From assembly GCF_900162665.1 (NCBI RefSeq), contig NZ_LT727811.1, positions 500,063-564,062 of the forward strand: a stretch of DNA of 64,000 nucleotides, written 5' to 3'. The notes beneath the pieces are model-generated. The model was not told the DNA's origin, made no database searches, and was given only the letters and a program-made list of their open reading frames with translations. A program made the translations under genes and the position numbers. Shown here piece by piece: positions 1 through 8,592 of the stretch; position 1 is the first letter of the stretch; every line of letters starts with the position of its first letter. This stretch comes from Oceanobacillus sojae. GTDB lineage: Bacteria; Bacillota; Bacilli; Bacillales; Amphibacillaceae.

Positions 1-16
1 ATTAGGAGGATTTAAG

Positions 17-763
17 ATGATTATCCAGCTGGATAAAGAAATTTACGAAAGGCTTTCTGAATCTGAAGCTCTTGTAATAGATTATATAAATCAAAATGAA
101 GATAAAATTCCGGTGATGTCGATTACCAACATTGCTGAAAAATCGTTCACCTCTTCAGCTACCGTTTCCAGAACCATACAAAAATGCGGCTTCTCTGGCA
201 TTTCAGAGCTGAAATTCAAAATTTCAGAACAAAAACAAAAAAAGGGAGAAAACAATTCACCTTATGAAGTCAATAAAATTTTGGCAAAGTCTTTCCGCGA
301 ATGCACGCAGACAATAGACAACATAAGCACTACAGCGATACTCGATACGATTAAGCTTATAGAAAATGCCAATCGCGTATACATTTTTTCAAGAGGATTT
401 ACAGCTCTGGTAGCAGAGGAGTTCCAAATGTATTTACAGCTGGTTGGGTTTAATACGGTGATTGTAAAAGATGTTATGTGGATGCTTAATGCAGGGAAAA
501 TTGTGAAAGAAGGAGATTTAGCCATTTTTATTACAATTCAAAGTACTACTCCTGAATTGGCACGTGCTGCAAAGGCTATTAAGATGAATAATGCTAAAAT
601 GGTTACTATCTGTTGTAAACCGGGAACAAAATTAGAGGAACTATCAGATATAACCATTCTTGGACATACCGAAAATATTATGAAGATTAAAGGATTAGAT
701 GTTTATTCCAGAATCCCTTTAAACATCATTACCCGGACAATTATAGAATATATCAGTAAATGA
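17..763 (+). CDS. MurR/RpiR-family transcriptional regulator
   Basis: Seen: 248 residues. About residues 1-77 form an RpiR-type helix-turn-helix, with the SATVSRTIQKCGFSG recognition region. About 105-240 resemble a SIS phosphosugar-binding domain (RVYIFSRGFTALVAEEF). The ATG follows an AGGAGG-type site at 4-9. Known: RpiR proteins sense phosphorylated sugars through the SIS domain and regulate a neighbouring sugar pathway. Inferred: it controls the PfkB kinase 117 bp downstream or genes left of the window, since it is the first gene visible. The ligand cannot be told. SIS serines are less obvious than in canonical members, so this could be a divergent sensor. Confidence 0.88.
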   Translation: MIIQLDKEIYERLSESEALVIDYINQNEDKIPVMSITNIAEKSFTSSATVSRTIQKCGFSGISELKFKISEQKQKKGENNSPYEVNKILAKSFRECTQTIDNISTTAILDTIKLIENANRVYIFSRGFTALVAEEFQMYLQLVGFNTVIVKDVMWMLNAGKIVKEGDLAIFITIQSTTPELARAAKAIKMNNAKMVTICCKPGTKLEELSDITILGHTENIMKIKGLDVYSRIPLNIITRTIIEYISK

Positions 764-879
764 ATAGATTTTCATAATGCTTTCTTATTCCTTCTATTAT
801 GGAACCATTTACATTGCAAAATTGAGTACAATTATATTAGTAATGAAATCCCCACTATAAATGGCAAGGAGGTAATCAA

Positions 880-1794
880 ATGAGTATCCTTTCGATCGGC
901 CAGGCAGTTTATGATATAACTTTCCCCGCTGATACACCGATTGTTGAAAATCAAAAATACCGGATACCGCAAAGAATAGAATGTATGGGAGGGCCTGCTG
1001 CAAACGCTGCTTATTTGTGCGCATTATGGGGAAGCAGGACTTCACTTATAGCACGTATTGGAGTGGATTTATTCGGCCAGAAAATAATAGAACAATTAGA
1101 GACTGCCGGTGTTAATACTGCCTCATTAAAAATGAATAATCAGCTGGCTACCAGTATCAGCTGTATCATTGTTAATCAGCAAAATGGGCATCGGACCATT
1201 CTAAATAACCCTTTGCCCCAGGAAAACTTTGAGATAAATTGGCCGGATCACTCACCAGACATCATTCTCATTGACGGGCATGAAAAAGAAAGTATTCTTA
1301 AAGCAGTTGAAAGATACCCGCAGGCAATTACACTCATGGATGCCGGAACTTTTAAACCGGAGCTTTTAGATGTTATTAAAGCTGTTGATTATCTGGCCTG
1401 TTCAAAAGATTTCGCCTATCAATATTCTGGAGTAACCATTGATATGAATGACGAGCAAACCTGGCAGGATACCTTTTCCAGACTGGAGGAAATTAACACA
1501 AACACGATCGTGGTTACCCTTGGGGGCGATGGGTCTATCTACAAAAGCGAAGATACTATCTACCACATTCCTGCTTTTTCTGCAGATGCTATTGATACTA
1601 CCGGAGCAGGAGATATATTTCACGGTGCATTTGCCTACTGCTTAGATAATAATTATTCATTAGAGGAGACTATACTGATTTCTTCACTAGCCTCTTCTAT
1701 TTCTGTGGAAACGCTTGGCGGACAGCTCTCCATTCCGACTTTAGAGAGTGTTCGGAATCGAAAAAGAGAAAGAGGTGTGGAACTAAATATTTAG
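880..1794 (+). CDS. PfkB-family carbohydrate kinase
   Basis: Seen: 304 residues, the usual ribokinase/PfkB length. An N-terminal sugar-binding GGPAANAAYLCALWG segment is followed by the C-terminal DTTGAGDIFHGAF signature. In it GAGD supplies the anion hole and catalytic base (Asp245). The start has a strong AAGGAGG site at 868-874. Known: PfkB enzymes transfer phosphate from ATP to a sugar or sugar-like hydroxyl in the cytoplasm. Inferred: with the RpiR gene just upstream it probably phosphorylates a free sugar or nucleoside whose product is sensed by that regulator. The substrate cannot be deduced. It is monocistronic on the right, where an intrinsic terminator follows. Confidence 0.9.
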   Translation: MSILSIGQAVYDITFPADTPIVENQKYRIPQRIECMGGPAANAAYLCALWGSRTSLIARIGVDLFGQKIIEQLETAGVNTASLKMNNQLATSISCIIVNQQNGHRTILNNPLPQENFEINWPDHSPDIILIDGHEKESILKAVERYPQAITLMDAGTFKPELLDVIKAVDYLACSKDFAYQYSGVTIDMNDEQTWQDTFSRLEEINTNTIVVTLGGDGSIYKSEDTIYHIPAFSADAIDTTGAGDIFHGAFAYCLDNNYSLEETILISSLASSISVETLGGQLSIPTLESVRNRKRERGVELNI

Positions 1795-1847
1795 TAACCT
1801 CCCATTTTAACAGATAAAACATTGACTAAGAGTTGCAATATAAACTA

Positions 1848-1898
1848 TGCAGATAAGGAGGAGTTTGTCCCGATACCCTTCTTATCTGCACAGTTTTT
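1848..1898 (+). terminator. Intrinsic terminator after the PfkB kinase
   Basis: A perfect 10-bp inverted repeat (TGCAGATAAG at 1848-1857, CTTATCTGCA at 1881-1890) is followed by a run of eight T. The 23-base loop is long, but position and T-run fit Rho-independent termination of the kinase transcript. Confidence 0.7.
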
Positions 1899-2097
1899 TT
1901 TAAAATAAGAACTCCTTAGCTCTGACCGTATCTGTCGAGCTTGACATCAATGGACTCTATCCCTTTTTCTACAAATACATTATACAATTGTGCCTCCAAA
2001 CTTACTTTCTCACATCCTCCCTATGTGTAATCCTTCTCAAAATGGGTATTAAATCTATAAGCAGTTTTATAGAAACAAAGGAAGGAGTCATTTAACA
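1899..2097. other. Intergenic region with a short palindrome
   Basis: With the terminator this makes a 303-bp gap. The only structure seen is TCTATAA (2054-2060) and TTATAGA (2067-2073), a perfect 7-bp inverted repeat just upstream of the yerD ribosome-binding site (AAGGAGTC). It may be an operator or part of the promoter; the evidence is slight. Confidence 0.3.
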
Positions 2098-3702
2098 ATG
2101 GATTTTTCAGCATGGGTTTTCATCTTATTTGCACTAATTATCCTGGTAATAGCGATTATCATTATACCGCTTGTCCTATTTGCCTACATATACTGGAAGG
2201 ATCGCAAACAAAAACAGCATGCCATTTTGCGCAACTTCCCGCTGCTTGGCAAGATGCGGTATATTCTGGAAAAGGCCGGTCCAGAGCTCAGACAGTATTT
2301 ATTTGATGAGGATACCTCCGGAAAGCCCTTCTCCCGTGATGATTACCGTGACATTATTATGCCTGCCAAATATCAGAAAAATATGATCGGCTTTGGTTCC
2401 CGGCGTGATTTTGAGAAGGCAGATTTTTATGTGAGAAATGCTATGTTTCCTAAACAGCAGGAAGAATTAGATGTAGATAATACAAAACAGATTGATTCTA
2501 AAATTTATGCCGTAAAAGAAGATAATTTATTAAGCCGAAAAGAGAAATTGGAGAATAAACAAATTCAGCCTTGGCTTTTAAACGACAAACATACAGTAGT
2601 TATTGGCCCGCACTGCAGAGAACCTTTTCGTGTAAAGGGGCTGATTGGTATGTCTGCGATGAGCTATGGCGCATTAGGTGAGAATGCAATTTCTGCCTTG
2701 TCTAAAGGAATTGGCATGGCCGGCGGCTCCTGGATGAACACTGGTGAAGGCGGCTTATCTGACTATCATTTAGCCGGCAATACAGATATTATCGCCCAAA
2801 TTGGTCCCGGGCTTTTTGGCGTCCGTACACAAGCTGGCGATTTCAGTTGGGATTTACTAAAGAAAAAGAGCGAAATTACGCAGGTTAAAGCCTTTGAGTT
2901 GAAGCTTGCGCAAGGAGCAAAAACCCGCGGAGGACATGTCGATGCAGAAAAAGTAACAGAAAAAATTGCTTCTATACGTAATGTTGCACCCTATCAGGAG
3001 ATAGACAGTCCGAATCGTTTCCATGAATTTGATGATGTTCCATCTATGTTTTCTTTTATCGAGCAGATTCGTAATCATACAGGCTTACCAGTCGGTATTA
3101 AATTAGTTATCGGCAGCCCGGATGCATTAGAGGACATTGCCAGTTATATGAGAGAATCCGGGACGGGGCCGGATTTTATTACGGTAGATGGTTCAGAAGG
3201 AGGAACAGGTGCAACCTTTCAGGAGCTGGCAGACCGGGTTGGCCTCCCGATTAAATCTGCGGTTATCATTGCAGACCAGACATTGAAAAAGTACGGGGTT
3301 CGTGACCGCGTTAAATTAATCGCTTCCGGAAAGCTTTTTACGGCAGACCGGGTCGCCGTTATTCTTGGTATGGGCGCAGATCTTGTTCAGATTGCCCGGG
3401 CATTCATGATTACAGTCGGCTGTATTATGGCGCAAATCTGTCATACCAATCGCTGTCCTGTTGGTGTAGCAACAACTGATCCAAAGCTGCAAAAAGCACT
3501 TGTTGTCGATGAGAAGGCCTACCGGGCATTGAATTATCTTGTTACGCTCCGTGAAAGTCTGTTTCGTATATCAGCAGCTGCGGGCGTCACTTCACCAACA
3601 CTGATTCAATCATCACATATCCAATATAAAGATGACTATCAGCGCGTTTGTTCATTGGATGATTTGATTGCGAAAGATTTTCCCGTTTCTGTTTCTAATT
3701 AA
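2098..3702 (+). CDS. yerD: FMN-binding glutamate synthase family protein (YerD-like)
   Basis: Seen: 534 residues. One N-terminal membrane helix (about 5-30) precedes a domain matching the FMN/synthase part of the GltB large subunit. The segment GCIMAQICHTNRCPVGVATT keeps three cysteines (C442, C448, C453) at the 3Fe-4S ligand positions of glutamate synthase. Known: B. subtilis YerD has this architecture, without the GltB glutaminase domain. Inferred: a membrane-anchored FMN/Fe-S oxidoreductase. With no amidotransferase domain it is unlikely to be a classical glutamate synthase; its substrate is unknown. It stands alone, with a good RBS and no operon partner. Confidence 0.85.
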   Translation: MDFSAWVFILFALIILVIAIIIIPLVLFAYIYWKDRKQKQHAILRNFPLLGKMRYILEKAGPELRQYLFDEDTSGKPFSRDDYRDIIMPAKYQKNMIGFGSRRDFEKADFYVRNAMFPKQQEELDVDNTKQIDSKIYAVKEDNLLSRKEKLENKQIQPWLLNDKHTVVIGPHCREPFRVKGLIGMSAMSYGALGENAISALSKGIGMAGGSWMNTGEGGLSDYHLAGNTDIIAQIGPGLFGVRTQAGDFSWDLLKKKSEITQVKAFELKLAQGAKTRGGHVDAEKVTEKIASIRNVAPYQEIDSPNRFHEFDDVPSMFSFIEQIRNHTGLPVGIKLVIGSPDALEDIASYMRESGTGPDFITVDGSEGGTGATFQELADRVGLPIKSAVIIADQTLKKYGVRDRVKLIASGKLFTADRVAVILGMGADLVQIARAFMITVGCIMAQICHTNRCPVGVATTDPKLQKALVVDEKAYRALNYLVTLRESLFRISAAAGVTSPTLIQSSHIQYKDDYQRVCSLDDLIAKDFPVSVSN

Positions 3703-3813
3703 CCAGGATTTTTTCATGTGCAGTTTTTTAGCGCAGCCTTCCCTTCTTTTATTATTATAAAATGAAATTTCCTTTTGAAGGAGTGATTGCTTTTCTCTCA
3801 AAAAACCCCGTGG

Positions 3814-4545
3814 TTACTCACTCCTTGAAGGCTGCGGTTCAAACTGCAAAGCATACAAACCATACAAACCGGTAATCTTCACCTTCTGCCCTTCCTTCAA
3901 TTCAACATCAATATCCGGCTCCAACGGGTCAATCAAAATCTCAAAAACCTTTGGCTGTTCTCCTTCTTCAAAAATCTCCAGGTAGCCCATTCCAGAATCC
4001 AAATCAGTTACAACGGAATAGTTTCCAGGTTCAATATCTTTTCCGACTTCTGAAATACCTGCTGTTAATTCATTAGAAATATTTGTCTCTTCCGGAATCA
4101 GGATCAGCTCGTCAACTCCATCCACATAAACCGTATGAGAACCATTTAAATCTACAGTTATGCTGCCTACTCCATAACTGCCATCCAACAATGCCTCGAT
4201 AAGAAGTATACCTTCTTCGTCATATACGAGCACTCTTCCAGATTGAGGGGAACCGTCAAAACCCATACCAATGCTGTATCTGCCTTCCGGTGGAATAATT
4301 TCTTCTCCGTCTCCCGAGACGGGACCGATAACAATTTCTTCTGCTTCTGTATTACTGCGATCAATGGATTCGTACATCGTATCACTGACCTCACCGACAA
4401 TTTCTTCTCTTTCTTCTCCAATAATTTCATTATTTTCCTGATAGCTTAATACCTTCTCTGATCCAGAGGAGTCCTGACTGCAGCCGGTCAGTGCAAAAAA
4501 ACAGATTAGAACAATGAGGAAATACATCCGTTTCACTTCATCCAC
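3814..4545 (-). CDS. Putative lipoprotein, last gene of ABC exporter operon
   Basis: Seen: 243 residues with a lipoprotein signal peptide ending in the lipobox LTGC (Cys22), then a very acidic Ser/Glu-rich linker to about residue 90. The rest is probably beta-rich, containing two similar segments (GRYSIGMGFDGSPQSGRVLV and GNYSVVTDLDSGMGYLEIFE). The start is a GTG 9 bp after the ATPase stop, with AGGAAGG just ahead; a slightly later GTG or ATG is possible. Inferred: surface-anchored extracytoplasmic protein working with the two-permease ABC transporter encoded upstream in the same transcript. No known family was recognised and no function is claimed. Confidence 0.75.
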   Translation of the reverse strand: MDEVKRMYFLIVLICFFALTGCSQDSSGSEKVLSYQENNEIIGEEREEIVGEVSDTMYESIDRSNTEAEEIVIGPVSGDGEEIIPPEGRYSIGMGFDGSPQSGRVLVYDEEGILLIEALLDGSYGVGSITVDLNGSHTVYVDGVDELILIPEETNISNELTAGISEVGKDIEPGNYSVVTDLDSGMGYLEIFEEGEQPKVFEILIDPLEPDIDVELKEGQKVKITGLYGLYALQFEPQPSRSE

Positions 4546-4554
4546 GCCCCTTCC

Positions 4555-5463
4555 TCATAGCATTAAAGACTTTCCATCTTCATGATAGTATTCTTCATAA
4601 TATTCCGCTGTTCCGAGCGGTCCAATCGTTAATTCTTTTTCTTCAAAAGCAGACAGTCTGGTAATCCACGCATTCTTTTCCGTCTCATCCAGATTTGCGA
4701 TCGGAATGCAGCATAGATGCTTTGCAATATAGAGATGGTCCCCTGGTAAAGAATCCTTTAACGCTTCATACTGTTCAGCTGATAGATCTATTTTGATAAA
4801 TTTCTCATCTGTACGGCTGAAATCCTGCTGGTGAATAATCTTACCGTCCTTTAAATAAAGAACCCTGTCTGCGTATAAATCCAGATTGGAAAGCAAATGT
4901 GATGCTACAAATATAAGCTTTCCTTCTTTTTTCATCTGTATCAGGTATTCTGAGATGAGGGCAACATTTGCTACATCCAGTCCATTCATTAATTCATCCA
5001 TCAGCATCACAGGTGTATCCGCAGACGCAACCATGGCAAAGCATAGTCGCTGACGCATCCCCAAGGAATATGTTTTCACCTTCTTTTTCACATACCCTTC
5101 CATATGGAGCTGTTCATAAATCTTCTGCACATGGTCCGTGTTTCCCTTCCACATATTTGCATACAGCTTCATATGATCTACACCGCTAAGCTCTTCAAAT
5201 AAATCACTCTGTTCCGGAAAGGTTGTCAGCTGCTTATGAATTGCTATTTCATTTCTTTCCGTCTTATATTGCAGCTTGTCATGAAAAATAACAGTACCTT
5301 TATTGGGTTTTAAAAAGTTAGAAATCACATGAAATAACGTTGTTTTACCAGTTCCATTCGGGGCAACTACGCCAATGATTTCTCCGCTTTCTGCCGTAAG
5401 TGAAAGGTTATCTAATACTACTTTATCTTTATAGCTTACCGAAATATTGTCCAGCTTCAGCAT
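4555..5463 (-). CDS. ABC transporter ATP-binding protein
   Basis: Seen: 302 residues. Walker A APNGTGKTT lies near residue 35, and Walker B is VMLMDE followed by a D-loop-like NGLD. The signature is YSLGMRQR rather than LSGGQ, as is common in exporter-type (ABC-2/CcmA-like) ATPases. A C-terminal stretch of about 90 residues beyond the nucleotide-binding core may be regulatory. Known: such ATPases drive ABC-2-like export of antibiotics, peptides or lipids. Inferred: partner of the two membrane proteins encoded upstream on the same strand (5491-6651 and 6824-8053). Substrate unknown. Confidence 0.9.
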   Translation of the reverse strand: MLKLDNISVSYKDKVVLDNLSLTAESGEIIGVVAPNGTGKTTLFHVISNFLKPNKGTVIFHDKLQYKTERNEIAIHKQLTTFPEQSDLFEELSGVDHMKLYANMWKGNTDHVQKIYEQLHMEGYVKKKVKTYSLGMRQRLCFAMVASADTPVMLMDELMNGLDVANVALISEYLIQMKKEGKLIFVASHLLSNLDLYADRVLYLKDGKIIHQQDFSRTDEKFIKIDLSAEQYEALKDSLPGDHLYIAKHLCCIPIANLDETEKNAWITRLSAFEEKELTIGPLGTAEYYEEYYHEDGKSLML

Positions 5464-5490
5464 GATAAACCTCTTTTCTTTTTGTTTATT

Positions 5491-6651
5491 TTAGAACGTT
5501 TTTTCTAATGGCATATCTTTAGGCACTCTCCGATGATTCATTTTATTCATGGCGTAAATAACACCGATTAAGAGAATACTTATCCCTCCTAATACAGCCA
5601 TTGCATTCCAATAATCAATAAAGCTGTTTCCGAGTTCAACGGCAAGTTCACCGGATAAGACTTTGCTCATATCAATAAATTTAACCGGGTGTAAAAAGCT
5701 CAAATTGTAGCCGGCGGCCATTACAATATCGGGTAATAGAAATATACCAAGACCGACCAGTATGTTTGCAAAAGCATTCTTGAAAAGCATGTTCAATAAA
5801 ATAGATAGCAATAATAAGAAGATGATAACCAGCGCCATTCCTAAAAAGAGATAAAGGAGATACCGGCTGGCTGAAATCGCTGTATATGCTTCATTTTGAT
5901 AAATAAGCATCGGAAAGGAAAATTCATTTCCCTCCATTTTTGAAGATAGATACAGATTGCCTATTGAAAAACCGAGAAGAAGAAACAAGTAAATAAATAT
6001 GCTGTAAACCATCACCTTGCTTGTTACCTTCCGCATAAATGCTACAGGTAAGCTGCGCATCACGGACTGGTGCCTCAGCTCATAAACAAGTAATTCATTC
6101 CCGCTGATTAAAATAATAACAAGCAATACCAGACCTGAAACCATCGCAAAGGCATCTGCAAAATAATCGTTGGTCACAAATGATTCTGAATCAATCGGTA
6201 AATTATTATCTTGAATATATTGCAGCAGCGCATTTTCCTTTAATATTTCTTCCTCAGGAATAACTAAGTAATCTGGTATGCCTTCATTTCCTAATTCATG
6301 CACCTTCAGTCTTAATTGATTGATTTCCAGACCTTCTTCAACATATTGTTCTCCATCTTCCCCACTGCCAATATTCCATACCTGCATACCAAGCAGGCTT
6401 TGAATTTGCGTATGATAACCATATACCTCCGCTACCTCAGGCACATCATGACGCTGCTGGTCAAGATGATAAAAAGCAGCATAGGAGGCCTGTGTTTCTG
6501 CTCTTTTCTGCTCTGTTAGGGTTTCCGGCTCCTCCTGACTATAGTACATAAAAAATAATGGGAAAAAGAGCAGCAAGAATAGAGCAATAAAGGCATTTTT
6601 CCGGTTTCTCAATAATAGCTTGATTTCAAAAAGGCTAAATTTCCAAAACAT
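5491..6651 (-). CDS. ABC exporter membrane subunit (ABC-2-like), second
   Basis: Seen: 386 residues. One helix lies at about 20-37 (AFIALFLLLFFPLFFMYYS) and a long, mostly hydrophilic extracytoplasmic segment at about 38-165. Five further helices follow. This layout, with a large loop after TM1, is typical of ABC-2-type permeases. Its start lies 172 bp after the preceding permease gene, and the ATPase follows 27 bp downstream. Inferred: it pairs with the related subunit encoded at 6824-8053. The two share the same layout (a loop of about 130-150 residues after TM1), suggesting an ancient duplication giving a heterodimeric channel. Confidence 0.85.
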   Translation of the reverse strand: MFWKFSLFEIKLLLRNRKNAFIALFLLLFFPLFFMYYSQEEPETLTEQKRAETQASYAAFYHLDQQRHDVPEVAEVYGYHTQIQSLLGMQVWNIGSGEDGEQYVEEGLEINQLRLKVHELGNEGIPDYLVIPEEEILKENALLQYIQDNNLPIDSESFVTNDYFADAFAMVSGLVLLVIILISGNELLVYELRHQSVMRSLPVAFMRKVTSKVMVYSIFIYLFLLLGFSIGNLYLSSKMEGNEFSFPMLIYQNEAYTAISASRYLLYLFLGMALVIIFLLLLSILLNMLFKNAFANILVGLGIFLLPDIVMAAGYNLSFLHPVKFIDMSKVLSGELAVELGNSFIDYWNAMAVLGGISILLIGVIYAMNKMNHRRVPKDMPLEKTF

Positions 6652-6823
6652 ATAAATTATCCTTTCCGGCTAATGTGATCTCATCATTGTCCAATGAATA
6701 CAATTTTCATTTATGCTGTGATACGATAAATCTTAGTTGAACCAAACAGGAGATGGAGTGACCGTTTTTACCCATGCATAATAATATATTTCTTCTTTTA
6801 GAAACTGGGGAAATTACGAACAC

Positions 6824-8053
6824 TCATGCTGTGATACGGTAGAACCTTCGTTTGCTTATCACTCGGGAAACCACAAACAGAATGATTTCCAGTATCACAA
6901 TGCTGCTCAATAAAACAATAATTCCCTGCTGATAGGTAATGGACTCTAAATGCACTAAATAGTATTTTTCACCGGAAATAACCCGTCCAAAATCAAAATA
7001 GGTCTGTGGAAAATAACTTAAATCGATTCCAAAGAGCTCCGTTGTTGTTCTGGAATAGTAGATTCTCTCTGAGAACAGGAAAACTGTACTGACCATAATA
7101 ACAACCCAGGGATTTTTAAATAACAGACTGAAAATTGCATTTAAACGAATAAACAGGTACATAAGTATTGGAATGAGCCCCAGCGATAGAAGCAGAAATT
7201 TTGCAATAGTAATACTATCGTACTCACTGTGCCGATAATCCGAATAATCCTCCGGCATCGAGCTCGGCAGTGTGATTGGCACTGACAGCTTCAAAGAACC
7301 AAAACCATTCTGAATAGAAATAAGAAGCATTACCAATAGAAATAATCCAAACAGAATGAATAAGGTATACATAAATGCAACGAATGATTTCACATTAATC
7401 AGACGATACCAGCCAATCGGAATTCCCTGCAAGGCGCTGCGGTGCTCTTTATTCTTCGTTATCATGTCACTGCTGAAATAAATCGCACAAAACAGTACGA
7501 TAGCAGCAGTCGTATCAAGGATGAATTTAACAACTGTCTGCAGCGCTGTTTTCTGCTCAATCATTTCATATGTAATCGGCACACCCGCATCTAAGTAACC
7601 TAAATAACGGAGCCTTGTTAACGTTGCATTGCGTTCCATATCATGGGCCGGATAAGGTGCGCCAGAAATCAGCATCCAATCCATCCCTTCCACAATCGCG
7701 TTATAAAAGTTTTCATTCATTTTCCACTGAACAAAACGGTAGAAATTCTGATCTTTGAAAGCATGTACCAGACTGCTTTTCACTTGAAACTCATATGTAT
7801 TCTGAGCATATACGTTTTCAGTCATGCTGCCGAATCCTGTTCCGCCTCTATCGATCATCCCCTGCCGCACGGCCCCCAGGTTTTGCAGCTCAGCCTCCTT
7901 CTCTTCTATATCAAAGGAATCAGCTGTTTCCATATTAGGCAAAATTAAAAAACAATAAGCTGCGATAAGACCAATTAATGCGATAATAAATAAAATATTC
8001 TTTTTGTTGCGGAGCATCATTTTAAATTCGTGCATTATCATGGATATAGTCAT
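6824..8053 (-). CDS. ABC exporter membrane subunit (ABC-2-like), first gene
   Basis: Seen: 409 residues. TM1 is at about 20-37 (ILFIIALIGLIAAYCFLILP), a polar external segment at about 40-170, then five or six helices to the C-terminus. The first gene of the minus-strand operon, its start has a GGGGAA-type site. Known: paired ABC-2 permeases plus one ATPase form drug, bacteriocin-immunity or lipid exporters. Inferred: with the genes at 5491, 4555 and 3814 it forms a transporter plus accessory lipoprotein. No two-component system flanks it, which argues against a classical antimicrobial-peptide-sensing module, but the substrate cannot be assigned. Confidence 0.85.
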   Translation of the reverse strand: MTISMIMHEFKMMLRNKKNILFIIALIGLIAAYCFLILPNMETADSFDIEEKEAELQNLGAVRQGMIDRGGTGFGSMTENVYAQNTYEFQVKSSLVHAFKDQNFYRFVQWKMNENFYNAIVEGMDWMLISGAPYPAHDMERNATLTRLRYLGYLDAGVPITYEMIEQKTALQTVVKFILDTTAAIVLFCAIYFSSDMITKNKEHRSALQGIPIGWYRLINVKSFVAFMYTLFILFGLFLLVMLLISIQNGFGSLKLSVPITLPSSMPEDYSDYRHSEYDSITIAKFLLLSLGLIPILMYLFIRLNAIFSLLFKNPWVVIMVSTVFLFSERIYYSRTTTELFGIDLSYFPQTYFDFGRVISGEKYYLVHLESITYQQGIIVLLSSIVILEIILFVVSRVISKRRFYRITA

Positions 8054-8592
8054 TCCTAATTCCCCTTTTGATACAATTTGACAGATTAAGTTTTAAAGTT
8101 AATCAAAAAGTACTTAAGTGATTATAGTGAGGTAATGATCTTCTATTAAAATCGTTCACGCTGAATATTGTAAGCGTTTCAAATAGAAGTCACCGCATTC
8201 TATAGGAGCTGGTTGGCAGGCTTTTTCTGGTGAGACAAGAGCTTGGATTACAATTATTGATCCCGCTGAAAATCATTACAATCTTAGCAGGCTTCTTCTA
8301 ATTTATTCCTTTTTTACACACTCGTTTTTATGTAAAATTTTAAATTATATAAATTTTAACTATCTTCTATAGTGTAGCTTAATGCCTATTAATTGTAAAT
8401 AGGATTGAAAAAACTCTAAATTTTTACATAAGTAATTATGGGCTATGCATTAATTTTTAACATTATTTAGAAAACACAGGTAAAACTATCTGATATATTT
8501 TAAAATATTCTCTGCAGATGAATATAAAATCTCCCTCCTTTCCGTACATTTATGCTACATTATATAAATAAAAGCAAAAACGGGGGAAGCTT
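8054..8592. other. Divergent intergenic region, 539 bp
   Basis: AT-rich gap between the minus-strand ABC operon and the plus-strand diguanylate cyclase, holding both promoters. A TATAAT hexamer on the minus strand (about 8121-8126) lies some 70 bp upstream of the ABC operon start. A cre-like TGTAAGCGTTTCA (8169-8181) is one base too short for a cre site. No convincing small gene or structured RNA was found. Confidence 0.4.

Noticed and set aside
1920-2030. Minus-strand reading frame ending VEKGIESIDVKLDRYGQS in the gap before yerD
   Set aside because: It is only about 35 codons, lacks a convincing start, and no family is recognised; it may be a remnant but cannot be supported.
3778-3825. Inverted repeat AAGGAGTGA/TCACTCCTT at the convergent end of yerD and the lipoprotein gene
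   Set aside because: A 30-base loop, no T-run and overlap with the lipoprotein stop; it could be a weak terminator but evidence is poor.
8169-8181. cre-like TGTAAGCGTTTCA upstream of the diguanylate cyclase
   Set aside because: The half-sites are one base too close together for the cre consensus and it lies more than 400 bp from the gene.
8215-8300. Short hydrophobic plus-strand frame (QELGLQLLIPLKIITILAGF)
   Set aside because: No start codon with a ribosome-binding site and no terminator of its own; probably non-coding.
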